Numbered from the stretch's first letter, positions 15,984 through 25,734 are shown. The stretch is 64,000 nucleotides of DNA from Bacillus sp. B15-48 (GCF_016879755.1 NZ_WOFU01000006.1:226151-290150), one strand, 5' to 3'. Translations and numbers: made by a program. The notes: generated by a model from the letters alone, not told the origin.

Positions 15984-17012
15984 ATGAAGGATTATCGAGG
16001 CGTATGGGTGTTCATTGAAGTGAATCATGAAAAAAACATAGAAGGGGTATCATTAGAATTACTTGGTGCGGGGAGAGAGCTTGCTGATAAATTGGAAGTT
16101 CCGCTTGCAGGTGTTTTACTAGGAGACGGGGTTAAAGAACTATCTGGTCAAGTAATCGCTTCAGGGGCGGATATTGTATATATTATTGATCATCCTGTTT
16201 TAAATCATTATCGGACAGAAGCGTATATGAAAGCAGTGAATGATCTAGCTGAAAAATATAAGCCGGAAATTTTCCTTTATGGGGCTACACCTAATGGGAA
16301 AGATTTGGCAAGTGCGGTCGCAACAGACTTGAGCACTGGATTAACTGCAGATACAACGATGTTGGATATCGATCTTGAGAATCGATTGCTTGAGGCGAGT
16401 AGACCAGCATTTGGCGGAAATATTATGGCAACGATTCTTTGTAAAAAACAAAGACCGCAAATGGCAACTGTACGTCCGAAAGTAATGAAAGCTTTACAAC
16501 CGGATCCGAGTAGGACGGGCGAGATTATTGTTGAAAGCATTAAATTAAATGAAACAGAAATACGTACTAAAGTGATTAACATTGTGAAAGAAGTGACAAA
16601 TAAGGCGAATCTTGCGGATGCTCATGTGATTATAGCCGGAGGAAAAGGGGTAGGTGATGCTCAAGGCATTCAGCTCATTCATGAACTTGCTGAAACGATA
16701 GGTGCAAGCTTTGGAGGGACTCGCGATGTCATTGAAGCAGGTTTGTTGCCTCATGAACTTCAAATTGGGCAGACAGGTGAGACAGTTACACCGAAAGTTT
16801 ACTTTGCAATTGGAATTTCAGGTGCCATTCAGCATGTAGTAGGAATGAAAAACTCCGAGACAATTATTGCGATTAACAAAGACCCAAATGCACCAATCTT
16901 TGATGTGGCAACCTATGGAATTGTTGGTGATGCCTATGAAATTGTGCCGAAGTTAATAGAAAATTTCAAGGAAATGAGTAAGCAGAAAGGTGGGGAGCTA
17001 AGTTATGTCTGA
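15984..17012 (+). CDS. fixB: Electron-transfer flavoprotein alpha subunit FixB
   Basis: This 342-residue ETF-alpha-type protein has an N-terminal alpha/beta domain (about 1-200) and the C-terminal FAD-binding domain with GGTRDVIEAGLLPHELQIG, QTGETVTPKVYFAIGISGAI and INKDPNAPIFDVATYGIVGD. All the usual FAD-binding blocks are intact. It partners FixA. GAGGGGGACGC precedes the ATG, 17 nt after the fixA stop. It overlaps fixC by 8 nt, which supports co-translation. Confidence 0.92.
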   Translation: MKDYRGVWVFIEVNHEKNIEGVSLELLGAGRELADKLEVPLAGVLLGDGVKELSGQVIASGADIVYIIDHPVLNHYRTEAYMKAVNDLAEKYKPEIFLYGATPNGKDLASAVATDLSTGLTADTTMLDIDLENRLLEASRPAFGGNIMATILCKKQRPQMATVRPKVMKALQPDPSRTGEIIVESIKLNETEIRTKVINIVKEVTNKANLADAHVIIAGGKGVGDAQGIQLIHELAETIGASFGGTRDVIEAGLLPHELQIGQTGETVTPKVYFAIGISGAIQHVVGMKNSETIIAINKDPNAPIFDVATYGIVGDAYEIVPKLIENFKEMSKQKGGELSYV

Positions 17013-18300
17013 AAAATTTGATGTGATTGTTGTCGGTGCCGGACCAGCGGGGACAGCTTGTGCTTCCATTTGTGCTAAAAATGGCTTAAAAGTTCTTTTA
17101 ATTGAACGCGGAGAATACCCTGGCAGTAAAAACGTAATGGGTGGAGTTTTATATCGAAAACAAATGGAAGATATTATCCCTGAATTTTGGAAGGACGCGC
17201 CAATTGAACGTCCTATTATTGAACAACGTTTTTGGATGATGGAAAAAGAATCAGTTGTTCAATTTGGTTATAAAGGCCTCGAGTGGGGACAGGAGCCTTA
17301 TAATAATTTTACGATCTTTAGAGCACAGTTTGACCAATGGTTTGCAAATAAAGCTGTTGAAGCTGGGGCATTACTGATAAATGAAACGGTTGTGACGGAA
17401 TGTCTGATTGAGGATGGAAAAGTGATTGGTGTAAAGACGGATCGTCCAGATGGCGATATATATGCAGATGTTGTTGTCCTTGCAGATGGAGTGAATTCTT
17501 TATTAGGAAAGCAATTAGGTTTTCATAAAGAGTTAAATCCTGAGGAAGTAGCGCTAACAGTTATGGAAGTTATAAATTTACCGAAAGATAAGATAAATGA
17601 TCGTTTTAATGTGAGTGACAATCAAGGTTGTACCGTAGAGATCTTTGGAGATTCTACGAAGGGAAATTTAGGGACCGCTTTTCTTTATACAAATAAAGAG
17701 AGCTTAAGTATTGGAGTTGGGACAACGTTATCAAGCATGATAAAAGCGAAACTTAAGCCTTATGAACTTCTCGATTATTTGAAAACTCATCCGATGGTAA
17801 AGCCTTATCTTGAGGGGGGAGAATCGGCGGAGTATTTAGCTCATTTAATTCCAGAAGGTGGATTTCGCTCAGTTCCAAAAGTGGCAGGGAATGGTGTGGT
17901 AGTTGTTGGGGACGCTGCACAGCTCGTCAATGCGATTCATCGCGAAGGCTCGAATATGGCAATGGCATCAGGTAAGATGGCGGCTGAAGCGATACTCCTT
18001 GCGAAGCAAGAAGAAGATTTTAGCGAATCAAGTTTAAATCGTTACAGAGAGGCTCTTTACGAAAGCTTTATTATGAAAGACTTGGAAAAATACAAGGATG
18101 CAGCACATCTTTTTGAAACCAATCCACAATACTTTAATGACTATGTACCAATGTTAAACAAAGCAATGAATAAATTTTTCACGGTGGATGGAACACCGAA
18201 AAAAGAAAAACAGAAAGAAATTATGCGAAGTGTGACAAATGAACGTGGTACCTTTAAAGTCATGCAAGACCTTTATCGAGCATGGAAGGCGGTGAAATAA
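17005..18300 (+). CDS. fixC: FAD-dependent oxidoreductase FixC (ETF:quinone oxidoreductase type)
   Basis: This 431-residue flavoprotein resembles ETF-quinone oxidoreductases. It starts with the dinucleotide-binding GAGPAGTACASICAKNGLKV and has the second FAD block GNGVVVVGDAAQLVNAIHRE (GD near the C-terminal half). It accepts electrons from FixAB and, with FixX, passes them to membrane quinone. RBS AAAGGTGGGGAG lies inside the fixB 3' end. Its TAA stop overlaps the fixX ATG by one base. Confidence 0.92.
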   Translation: MSEKFDVIVVGAGPAGTACASICAKNGLKVLLIERGEYPGSKNVMGGVLYRKQMEDIIPEFWKDAPIERPIIEQRFWMMEKESVVQFGYKGLEWGQEPYNNFTIFRAQFDQWFANKAVEAGALLINETVVTECLIEDGKVIGVKTDRPDGDIYADVVVLADGVNSLLGKQLGFHKELNPEEVALTVMEVINLPKDKINDRFNVSDNQGCTVEIFGDSTKGNLGTAFLYTNKESLSIGVGTTLSSMIKAKLKPYELLDYLKTHPMVKPYLEGGESAEYLAHLIPEGGFRSVPKVAGNGVVVVGDAAQLVNAIHREGSNMAMASGKMAAEAILLAKQEEDFSESSLNRYREALYESFIMKDLEKYKDAAHLFETNPQYFNDYVPMLNKAMNKFFTVDGTPKKEKQKEIMRSVTNERGTFKVMQDLYRAWKAVK

Positions 18301-18584
18301 TGTCAACAACGACACTTGAAGAAAAGCAATATCTTGTCCGTTTTAAATGTGATACGAGCTCGCATTTAGCAATTATCGATCATGATATTTGTAAAACACA
18401 TTGCCCAGATAAGTTATGTACGACTTTTTGTCCAGGAGAGGTCTATAAGTGGGAAGGAAACCGAATGCAGGTCGGCTATGAAGGTTGTCATGAATGTGGT
18501 AGTTGTCGCATTGGTTGTCATTTTCAAAATATTAAATGGGATTATCCTAAAGGGGGACATGGGGTAATTTTCCGGTTCGCTTAA
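18300..18584 (+). CDS. fixX: Ferredoxin-like protein FixX
   Basis: This 94-residue ferredoxin-like subunit completes FixABCX. Cysteines are grouped as CKTHCPDKLC, TTFCPGEVY and GCHECGSCRIGC, enough for the expected [4Fe-4S] cluster or clusters. The C-terminal WDYPKGGHGVIFRFA is typical of FixX/ETF-QO iron-sulfur domains. I chose ATG 18300 (MSTTTLEEKQ) because it overlaps the fixC stop and GGCGGTGAAATA precedes it. A terminator follows, so the operon is exactly fixABCX. No nif genes are in the window, so a role outside nitrogen fixation is likely here. Confidence 0.9.
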   Translation: MSTTTLEEKQYLVRFKCDTSSHLAIIDHDICKTHCPDKLCTTFCPGEVYKWEGNRMQVGYEGCHECGSCRIGCHFQNIKWDYPKGGHGVIFRFA

Positions 18585-18590
18585 ATTAGG

Positions 18591-18627
18591 CACTGGCGCA
18601 TCTATTTGCGCTAGTGTTTTTTTGTAT
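18591..18627 (+). terminator. Terminator of fixABCX
   Basis: CACTGGCGCA and TGCGCTAGTG form a stem with one internal mismatch, followed by TTTTTTT. Confidence 0.8.
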
Positions 18628-18714
18628 TAAAGTATATGTGTGGGTTTTTTCACAATTAGTTGTAAAAAGAAAAAGCTAAAAAGTGTAGTACTAGTTTTTT
18701 TGTCATTTTGTGGA

Positions 18715-19032
18715 TTAAGCAGGAATGGGGGGGGTATTTTCCATTTCATTTTCTAATTGACGGCATTTTTCTAATGCTTCGTCTATATTGTCGAAGTATT
18801 CCGTTGAGTAATAAGCGAGATTTGCATCGTAACATCCCTCATTGTCAACAGCAAAAATACTCACTCTCCAAACATAAACACTGGATTTTGTTCCGGATCT
18901 TCCCTCTAGTGCGATTAGCCAGTAAGCAGGAGCAGGTAAATCATGAGTTTTCTCAAAAAAACCTGGTAAAGATTGAGCTGAGGTTGGAATAAGGGTCTTA
19001 TCATAAAAGTCAAGGTAATTCTCGTTTTGCAT
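18715..19032 (-). CDS. Hypothetical protein of 105 residues
   Basis: It is soluble, with no signal peptide. It begins MQNENYLDFYDKTLIPTSAQ, has a central GRSGTKSSVYVWRVSIFAVD block and a helical C-terminus (NIDEALEKCRQLENEMEN). I recognise no family. AGGAGGAG precedes the ATG with good spacing, and codon use looks like that of its neighbours, so it is likely real. It is a single gene convergent with fixABCX and divergent from the hemerythrin gene. Confidence 0.65.
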   Translation of the reverse strand: MQNENYLDFYDKTLIPTSAQSLPGFFEKTHDLPAPAYWLIALEGRSGTKSSVYVWRVSIFAVDNEGCYDANLAYYSTEYFDNIDEALEKCRQLENEMENTPPIPA

Positions 19033-19221
19033 GTAGACTCCTCCTCTTTGTCTTGATATCTTTATTATATAAGGAAATTGGAATGAATTGACTGAAAATT
19101 AATGAAATATTTATGAAAAAATTGAGGGATACTTTAATGGATGTGTGATTATACTCACTACAGCAAATCGTTTGTATGCTTATACTTTTAATATAAAGAT
19201 TTGATGAGGAGCTGAAGGGGA

Positions 19222-19743
19222 ATGCAAGGATGCGCGAGTTCGATGCTTGGCAATGAACCAGTACAATTAAGTACAGGTTTACAACAATTAAAAAATGAAC
19301 ATCCATCATTATTAGCGAAAATTGATGGTTTATTAGATATTTGTACAAAGGTAGAAAACAGTGAAAACAAGGATGAAATCTTTAAAACGTTACGGCCGGC
19401 AGTAGAGGAATTTTTCGCCGAATTAGCACCGCACTCAGAGCGGGAAGAAGGAGTTCTTTTCGAAATGATGGCAGTTTACATTGGTCGTGAAACAGGTCCG
19501 ATTGCTGTTATGGAATACGAACATGACCAAGCAAAAACATTAATTGGAACTTTTCTCGAACATACTGAGCAAGGATATGATTCCTATACAGTTGAAAAAA
19601 TGATTGAACATGCCGGATTAGTGAAGCAGGCTTCCTATACACTTATTGATCATTTCTCCAAAGAAGAGAATATCCTGTTTCCGATGGCAGAAAAAATGCT
19701 AACCGATCAGGAAAAAGAAGATTTATTAAAAAGAATTCAATAA
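19222..19743 (+). CDS. Hemerythrin HHE-domain protein
   Basis: This 173-residue helical protein has the spaced His/Glu ligands of a di-iron hemerythrin domain: NEHPSLLAKID near residue 30, LAPHSEREEGVLFEMM around 75, MEYEHDQAK around 97, and LIDHFSKEENILFPMAEKML near the C-terminus. Such proteins bind O2, NO or iron and are linked to redox or nitrosative stress. It is a single gene with its own terminator. The nearby low-potential iron-sulfur enzymes make an oxygen-sensing or protective role conceivable, but that is inference. Confidence 0.85.
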   Translation: MQGCASSMLGNEPVQLSTGLQQLKNEHPSLLAKIDGLLDICTKVENSENKDEIFKTLRPAVEEFFAELAPHSEREEGVLFEMMAVYIGRETGPIAVMEYEHDQAKTLIGTFLEHTEQGYDSYTVEKMIEHAGLVKQASYTLIDHFSKEENILFPMAEKMLTDQEKEDLLKRIQ

Positions 19744-19748
19744 CAAAG

Positions 19749-19786
19749 AAACGGAACGAGATTTTTACTCTTGTTCCGTTTTTTTA
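19749..19786 (+). terminator. Terminator after the hemerythrin gene
   Basis: AACGGAAC and GTTCCGTT with an inner AGA/TCT extension, followed by a T run. Confidence 0.8.
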
Positions 19787-19804
19787 TCATTTGGTTCATT
19801 AAAT

Positions 19805-21040
19805 TTAATTATTTTGCCATGAGATAAGCTTTTGATCAGATGGTAAAAACAGAGTCAACACTCCTAATAAAGGTAGGAATCCGGTAAGGATAATCGTCAT
19901 TGGAAGTCCAATTAAATCGGCAAGATAGCCTAATCCGACTGAACCTAAGGCTCCCATGCCAAATGCTAATCCTACCGTAAGTCCTGCCATCGTTCCGATT
20001 TTTCCAGGGACCAGTTCCTGGGCATATACAACTGTTACTGAAAAACTTAACATTAAGATAAATCCACAAAGTGCTAACATAATAAAAGCGGCGACTTGCG
20101 GTACAAAAGGTAATAGAGAGGATAATGGTGCAGTTCCAAATATTGAAATGAAAATGATCCTCTTTCTCCCGAAGCGGTCAGCAAGCGGCCCTCCAAAAAA
20201 TGTTCCAATTGCCCCAGCTGCTAGAAAGGCAAAAATAAAAATTTGCGCTTCCCTGATGGAAAGACCATAATGGTTTATCGCATAAAATGCATAAAAATTA
20301 GTGATTCCGGACATATACCAAGAACGAGCAAAAATTAAAAATAAGATAAGAAGCAGGGCTATTTTGACTGAGTTAGTAATAGCGTTATTCGTCTGTTTTA
20401 CGACTTTTTTTACCTTTGTTTGTACACGATCAAATTGAAGTTTTCTACTGTACCAAATGGCAATATAAACGAGTAATCCAACAGCAATAGCAGCGACGAT
20501 GGTAAAAAAGGCAGCTCCTCTTTGCCCGAATGGAACAAGAATAAGGGCTGTGATAATCGGAGCCAATGCTTGCCCAGAGTTTCCACCGACCTGGTAAATG
20601 GATTGAGCAAGTCCTCTACGCGGACCAGCAGCCATATAGGCAACTCGTGACCCTTCTGGATGGAAGATGGCTGAGCCAAGACCGATAAATAAGACAGAAA
20701 TAATGATCCAGGCAAAGCTTGGAGCATAGGCAAGTCCAAGTACCCCAAACATTGTTGAAGTTAAACCGAGTGGTAATGCGTAAGGCATTGGTTTTTTATC
20801 GCTTATATATCCGATAAAAGGCTGCATAATGGATGAGACAATATTTAAAGAAAATGCAATAAATCCTAATTGAGTGAAGGTCAGACCCATCGATTTTTCG
20901 AGAACAGGGAACATCGCTGGAATTACTGCCTGAATGGAATCATTTAACAAATGGCATAAGCCAATAATAAATAATATTCTATAGGTGGTCGTTCCCTCCT
21001 TCTTTTGCATAGGCTGAGCAGCTGCAATACTTTGATTCAA
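19805..21040 (-). CDS. MFS exporter, fosmidomycin-resistance (Fsr) type
   Basis: This 411-residue protein has about 12 transmembrane helices in two halves, with a basic cytoplasmic loop around residues 195-220. Motifs typical of the Fsr-like MFS group are present: LCHLLNDSIQAVIPAMFPVL near the N-terminus, FIGYISDKKPMPYALPLGL, and HPEGSRVAYMAAGPRRG. Proton-driven drug efflux is the likely activity; the substrate is unknown. AAGGGGA lies upstream of the ATG. It is divergent from an MhqR-like MarR regulator, a typical pump/regulator arrangement. Confidence 0.85.
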   Translation of the reverse strand: MNQSIAAAQPMQKKEGTTTYRILFIIGLCHLLNDSIQAVIPAMFPVLEKSMGLTFTQLGFIAFSLNIVSSIMQPFIGYISDKKPMPYALPLGLTSTMFGVLGLAYAPSFAWIIISVLFIGLGSAIFHPEGSRVAYMAAGPRRGLAQSIYQVGGNSGQALAPIITALILVPFGQRGAAFFTIVAAIAVGLLVYIAIWYSRKLQFDRVQTKVKKVVKQTNNAITNSVKIALLLILFLIFARSWYMSGITNFYAFYAINHYGLSIREAQIFIFAFLAAGAIGTFFGGPLADRFGRKRIIFISIFGTAPLSSLLPFVPQVAAFIMLALCGFILMLSFSVTVVYAQELVPGKIGTMAGLTVGLAFGMGALGSVGLGYLADLIGLPMTIILTGFLPLLGVLTLFLPSDQKLISWQNN

Positions 21041-21218
21041 AATAATCCCCTTCTTCTTTTGAATTTTACTAGTCTCGAAATGTAGTATATATGTATCTTA
21101 CAAAATTTAGTAGCTGTTTGAAAGCATTCAAGCTTAAAACATATATAGGATGAATGGGGCTATTTGCTAACAAATTTTTCATTTTTATAAAACTAAATAG
21201 GGAAAAAGCTTTTAAAAC

Positions 21219-21232
21219 ATGCGAATTCGTAT
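21219..21232. promoter_or_regulatory. Candidate MarR/MhqR operator overlapping the marR promoter
   Basis: ATGCGAATTCGTAT is a near-perfect 14-bp dyad that runs into the -10 TATAAT (21232-21237) of the marR gene. Its core CGAATTCG equals the core of the MhqR box as I remember it. It would fit autorepression and control of the divergent pump. Confidence 0.45.
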
Positions 21233-21272
21233 ATAATTTTAAGTAATAATGGCTTAAAAGGAATGAAGACTG

Positions 21273-21713
21273 ATGAATGATGACCAAATAAATCAATCGT
21301 TAAAACTATTTATTGTCCTCTCAAGGGCTTATCGTGCAATAAATGAAGAAGTGAATAAAGTGATTCAACAAAAAGGGTTGAACCCAACTGAGTTTGCAGT
21401 GCTAGAGCTTCTTTATCATAAAGGCGATCAACCTTTGCAGCAAATTGGCGATAAGATTTTATTAGCAAGTGGAAGTATCACCTATGTTGTGGATAAATTA
21501 GAAAAAAAAGGTTTTTTGAAAAGAGTCGGTTGTCCAAAAGATCGAAGAGTCACCTACGCACAGATTACCGAGGCGGGAGAAGGATTTATTAAAGAGATAT
21601 TTCCTGATCATAGCAGTCGAATTGATGAATTAATTAATGTATTGGATGCTGAAGAAAAGCAAACAGCAATCGAACTTTTGAAAAAGCTTGGACTATCGTT
21701 AGGTAAGTACTAA
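21273..21713 (+). CDS. mhqR: MarR-family repressor, MhqR-like
   Basis: This 146-residue winged helix-turn-helix regulator contains GLNPTEFAVLELLYHKGDQP, LASGSITYVVDKLEKKGFLK (recognition helix) and CPKDRRVTYAQITEAG (wing). It strongly resembles B. subtilis MhqR/YkvE, which responds to quinones and catechols. AAGGAATGAAG precedes the ATG. It is divergent from the MFS exporter, with a palindrome over its own -10 element. The symbol rests on remembered sequence similarity; another MarR paralogue is possible. Confidence 0.75.
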   Translation: MNDDQINQSLKLFIVLSRAYRAINEEVNKVIQQKGLNPTEFAVLELLYHKGDQPLQQIGDKILLASGSITYVVDKLEKKGFLKRVGCPKDRRVTYAQITEAGEGFIKEIFPDHSSRIDELINVLDAEEKQTAIELLKKLGLSLGKY

Positions 21714-21738
21714 AAAACGGTTTTTTAACCGTTTTTTT
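21713..21738 (+). terminator. Terminator after the marR gene
   Basis: AAAAAACGGTT and AACCGTTTTTTT around a TTTT loop. Confidence 0.8.
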
Positions 21739-21773
21739 CTTACGGGAAAGTTCTTTTAATTGGAGGAAATTAG

Positions 21774-23471
21774 ATGAAGTTTGAAGAGTATCTTTATAAG
21801 CGCCCAGATTTTTCTGAATTGGAAAATCAGTTCGAAACGGCTCTGCAAGAGTTTAAAAAAGCTGAATCAGTGATAGAGCAGAGTGAAGTGATCAACAAAA
21901 TTAACCGCTTACGAAATGAAACAGATACAATGTTTAATATTTGTTATATCCGTCATACAATTAATACGAACGATGAATTTTATAAAACAGAACAAGACTA
22001 TTTGGACGAACTTGCGCCAAAGGTAGAAGGACTAATTACAAAATATTATGAAGCGTTGCTTCAGTCCCCATTTCGGATTGAGCTTGAAGACAAGTGGGGG
22101 AGTCACCTATTTGCACTTGCTGAAGCACAGTTGAAAACATTCAACCCAGCCATTGTCCCATTATTGCAAACAGAGAACAAGCTTTCAACAGAGTATACGA
22201 AGCTAGTAGCATCCGCTAAAATTTCATTTGCAGGACAGGAGCGGACCTTGGCTCAACTTGATTCATTTATCGAAGCTAACGATCGTGAAACCCGTAAACA
22301 GGCATCAGAAGCTAAGTTTGATTTTTTTGCGGAACACAATGAAAAATTTGATGCCCTATATGATCAATTGGTTCATATCCGAACAGAAATTGCCCACAAA
22401 CTTGGATTTAGAAATTTTGTCGAGTTAGCTTATTATCGATTGAACCGGACAGATTATGATGCGGGAATGGTTGCTAAATTTAGAAAGCAAGTGGAAGAAT
22501 CGATTGTTCCGATGGCGTCTAAGTTAAAGGAAAGACAAAGAGAACGCATCGGAGTGGACCGTTTAACTTATTATGACGAACCATTTAATTTTCAAACGGG
22601 AAATCCAAAGCCAAAAGGAAGCCCTGAGTGGATTATAGCCAATGGGCAAAAAATGTATAATGAACTTTCTACTGAAACTGGAGAATTTTTCTCTTTTATG
22701 GTTGAGAATCATCTAATGGATCTCGTTGCCAAGACTGGAAAAGCTGGAGGAGGTTATTGTACGTTTATTGAAGATTACAAAGCTCCATTTATTTTTTCGA
22801 ATTTTAATGGAACCTCTGGTGATATCGATGTATTGACTCATGAGGCTGGTCATGCCTTTCAAGTTTATTGCAGCCGCCATTTTGACATTCCTGAATATTA
22901 CTGGCCGACGTATGAAGCGTGTGAAATTCACTCAATGAGTATGGAGTTTTTTGCATGGCCATGGATGGAACGGTTTTTCGGAGAAGATGTTGAAAAGTAT
23001 AAATTCTCTCATTTAAGTGATGCCTTGCTGTTCTTGCCATATGGTGTAGCGGTTGATGAATTTCAGCATTGGGTATATGAAAATCCAGATGTAAAGCCAG
23101 CTGAACGGAAAAGACAATGGCGAAAAATCGAGGGGAAATATTTGCCTCATAAAGATTATGCTGGTCATCCTTATCTTGAAGGGGGAGGTTTCTGGCAAAG
23201 ACAGGGCCATATTTATAATTCGCCGTTTTATTATATTGATTATACATTGGCTCAAATTTGCGCCTTCCAATTTTGGAAACGATTAAGGGAAAACCAGGAG
23301 GCTGCTTGGGAGGATTACATGAAATTGTGCAAGCTTGGCGGAAGCTTGCCGTTTACACAATTAGTAAAAGAAGCGAATTTACTTTCACCTTTTGAAGACG
23401 GTTGTGTAAATTCGGTAGTTGGTGAGATTGAAGCATGGTTAAACTCAGTTGCTGATAAAAGTCTATCATGA
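21774..23471 (+). CDS. M3-family oligoendopeptidase (PepF-like)
   Basis: This 565-residue cytosolic zinc peptidase cleaves short peptides. The catalytic HExxH is His356-Glu-Ala-Gly-His360 in LTHEAGHAFQVY. The downstream zinc ligand glutamate lies in the EACEIHSMSMEFF block. The family's C-terminal substrate-binding tyrosines are in GHIYNSPFYYIDYTLAQICA. It has no signal peptide. TGGAGGAAATTAG precedes the ATG. It is a single gene with its own terminator. Confidence 0.92.
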   Translation: MKFEEYLYKRPDFSELENQFETALQEFKKAESVIEQSEVINKINRLRNETDTMFNICYIRHTINTNDEFYKTEQDYLDELAPKVEGLITKYYEALLQSPFRIELEDKWGSHLFALAEAQLKTFNPAIVPLLQTENKLSTEYTKLVASAKISFAGQERTLAQLDSFIEANDRETRKQASEAKFDFFAEHNEKFDALYDQLVHIRTEIAHKLGFRNFVELAYYRLNRTDYDAGMVAKFRKQVEESIVPMASKLKERQRERIGVDRLTYYDEPFNFQTGNPKPKGSPEWIIANGQKMYNELSTETGEFFSFMVENHLMDLVAKTGKAGGGYCTFIEDYKAPFIFSNFNGTSGDIDVLTHEAGHAFQVYCSRHFDIPEYYWPTYEACEIHSMSMEFFAWPWMERFFGEDVEKYKFSHLSDALLFLPYGVAVDEFQHWVYENPDVKPAERKRQWRKIEGKYLPHKDYAGHPYLEGGGFWQRQGHIYNSPFYYIDYTLAQICAFQFWKRLRENQEAAWEDYMKLCKLGGSLPFTQLVKEANLLSPFEDGCVNSVVGEIEAWLNSVADKSLS

Positions 23472-23478
23472 ACAGGAT

Positions 23479-23520
23479 AAAAGCGCCCAGTGAAAAGTAA
23501 AAATCACTTGGCGCTTCTCT
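23479..23520. terminator. Bidirectional terminator between pepF and clpE
   Basis: AAGCGCC...AGTGA and TCACT...GGCGCTT form a long stem between the convergent genes. Confidence 0.75.
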
Positions 23521-23522
23521 TT

Positions 23523-25673
23523 CTAACTATTAACAATTAAAATTTGATTGTTTTCAAGCTGAGCTTTTAAGTTTACTGCTGCATCTGACCGCTCGAGAAT
23601 AAAATCAGCAATTTTATCCTCGAGCTGCTCTTGAATGACGCGACGGAGCGGACGTGCTCCAAAAGCTGGATGGTAACCTAGTTCCGCAAGTTTTTCTTTT
23701 ACTTCATTTGTAATTTCTAGTTGAACTTTTTGCTCTGAAAGCAATCCTTGAAGTTCAATAAGCATTAGTTCAACAATTTGGAGAAGATGTTTTTTCTCAA
23801 GCGATTTAAATTCAATGATACTGTCAAATCTGTTTAAAAATTCCGGTTTAAAGAAATGACCGAGTGAATCCAATAGATTCGCTTCATCGACTGCATCACT
23901 TTGATGAAACCCCACTTTAATTGATTTATGCCCGGTGCCTGCGTTGCTTGTCATAATAATAACGGTATCTTTAAAGCTGACCGTACGACCTTGACTATCG
24001 GTCAACCGTCCATCTTCAAGGATTTGAAGAAACATGTGTTGGACATCTGAATGCGCCTTTTCAATTTCATCTAGTAAAATAATGCTATAAGGATTCCGAC
24101 GTACCTTCTCGGTTAACTGCCCTGCTTCTTCATGTCCGACGTAACCAGGAGGGGAACCGATAATTTTGGCAACACTATGTTTTTCCATATACTCACTCAT
24201 ATCAAGTCGAATCATTGCATCTTTTGATCCAAAGAGTTCTTCTGCAAGTGACTTCGTTAATTCCGTTTTTCCGACCCCAGTCGGACCGACAAAAAGAAAG
24301 GAACCGATTGGTCGCTGTTTTGCTTTAAGTCCGGCTCTGCTTCGACGGATCGCCTTTGCTACCTTCATAACAGCTTTATCTTGACCGATGACCTTATTTG
24401 CTAAGTTTTCTGCTAAATACTTCATCTTTCCTTGTTCATCTTCTTGTAATTTCCCAACAGGAATTCCAGTTTTCTTTTCAATTAGTTTTTGAATTTGATC
24501 GACAGTTACTAAAGGACGGGATTGATTTGTACCTGAATTTAACGTTTTTTCAAGCATTATTTCTTCATCGCGTAATTGGGCTGCTTTTTCATATTCTTCA
24601 CTCGCAAGAGCTGCTTCTTTTTCTTTAGAAATTACTGCTAGTCGTTCTTCAATTTTTTCTTTCCCTGCGAAATCCGTTTTTAAGTTTAGCTTAGAACCTG
24701 CTTCATCCATTAGATCAATAGCTTTGTCTGGAAGAAAGCGATCTTGGATATAACGATTTGAAAGATGGGCACAGGCATTGATTGCTTCTTTCGAAAAAGT
24801 TACTTCGTGATAATCTTCATATTTCGATTTTAACCCTTCTAATATCTCAATTGTTTTATCTAAACTCGGTTCATGAACATGGATTGGTTGAAAGCGTCTT
24901 TCGAGAGCAGGATCTTTTTCAATTTGGCGGTATTCTTTTAAAGTAGTGGCACCAATCAATTGAAGTTCCCCGCGAGCGAGAGCAGGTTTTAAAATATTTC
25001 CTGCGTCCATTGACCCTTCAGCAGACCCAGCACCGACAATCAGATGGATTTCATCAATGAATAGGATAATATTTTTACGTTGCTGTAGTTCATGAAGAAT
25101 TTGCTTCATTCTTTCTTCAAATTGTCCGCGTATTCCTGTATTGGCCACGAGAGAAGCGACATCAAGAAGATAGACTTCTTTGTTTTTTAGTTTGTTTGGA
25201 ACAAAACCTTCAACAATTTTCAAAGCAAATCCTTCGGCAATAGCGGTTTTTCCGACACCAGGTTCCCCAATTAAAACAGGATTGTTTTTATTTCGGCGGT
25301 TAAGGATTTCAATAACCCGACTGATTTCTCCATCCCTGCCAATCACTGGATCGATTAATCCAGCCTTTGCTGCGTTTGTTAAATTTCTTCCATGTTGATC
25401 GATAAAGCCATTTCCACTCCCCCCATTGATCATTTGTGAGTGGCTTTGGTTTTTTTCAGCCGTGGGGCTGGAAGGTTGTCCAGAAAAGGCTTTAAAGAGA
25501 TCAGAAAGATCATTGTCTGAAAAAGGAGAAACCCCTGAAGAATATGGATTGCTAATTTTTTCACGTTCTTTTTTATAGCAGTCTTGGCAAAGTATTAAAT
25601 GCTTTTGACTGCCATTAATATTTAGTTTGAATTGAATAGTTGCTTGTTTTCCTTGACATTTTTGACAAAGCAT
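23523..25673 (-). CDS. clpE: ATP-dependent Clp protease ATP-binding subunit ClpE
   Basis: This 716-residue AAA+ unfoldase feeds proteins to ClpP. Residues 1-35 form the ClpE-specific zinc finger (CQKC...CQDC). The first ATPase domain has [13 protein letters not shown] and the second has [13 protein letters not shown]. Between them lies a UVR-like coiled segment ([13 protein letters not shown]). The [14 protein letters not shown] sensor block near the C-terminus is intact. Two CtsR-type operators overlap its promoter, so heat-shock control by CtsR is strongly indicated. It is a single gene, divergent from ykvI as in B. subtilis. Confidence 0.97.
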   Translation of the reverse strand: MLCQKCQGKQATIQFKLNINGSQKHLILCQDCYKKEREKISNPYSSGVSPFSDNDLSDLFKAFSGQPSSPTAEKNQSHSQMINGGSGNGFIDQHGRNLTNAAKAGLIDPVIGRDGEISRVIEILNRRNKNNPVLIGEPGVGKTAIAEGFALKIVEGFVPNKLKNKEVYLLDVASLVANTGIRGQFEERMKQILHELQQRKNIILFIDEIHLIVGAGSAEGSMDAGNILKPALARGELQLIGATTLKEYRQIEKDPALERRFQPIHVHEPSLDKTIEILEGLKSKYEDYHEVTFSKEAINACAHLSNRYIQDRFLPDKAIDLMDEAGSKLNLKTDFAGKEKIEERLAVISKEKEAALASEEYEKAAQLRDEEIMLEKTLNSGTNQSRPLVTVDQIQKLIEKKTGIPVGKLQEDEQGKMKYLAENLANKVIGQDKAVMKVAKAIRRSRAGLKAKQRPIGSFLFVGPTGVGKTELTKSLAEELFGSKDAMIRLDMSEYMEKHSVAKIIGSPPGYVGHEEAGQLTEKVRRNPYSIILLDEIEKAHSDVQHMFLQILEDGRLTDSQGRTVSFKDTVIIMTSNAGTGHKSIKVGFHQSDAVDEANLLDSLGHFFKPEFLNRFDSIIEFKSLEKKHLLQIVELMLIELQGLLSEQKVQLEITNEVKEKLAELGYHPAFGARPLRRVIQEQLEDKIADFILERSDAAVNLKAQLENNQILIVNS

Positions 25674-25717
25674 TTAAATTCCTCCCTCTTATCTATAATT
25701 TTAACTTTGACTTTGAC

Positions 25718-25734
25718 TTTGACTATATTTGACC
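25718..25734 (-). promoter_or_regulatory. CtsR operator of clpE (promoter-proximal)
   Basis: On the minus strand GGTCAAATATAGTCAAA matches the RGTCAAANANRGTCAAA heptad repeat perfectly. Further GTCAAA half-sites follow at 25706-25717, giving a run of four or five heptads. Confidence 0.85.

Noticed and set aside
18708..18992. 94-codon plus-strand frame after fixX
   Set aside because: It is antisense to the better supported 105-codon minus-strand gene that has an AGGAGGAG ribosome binding site.
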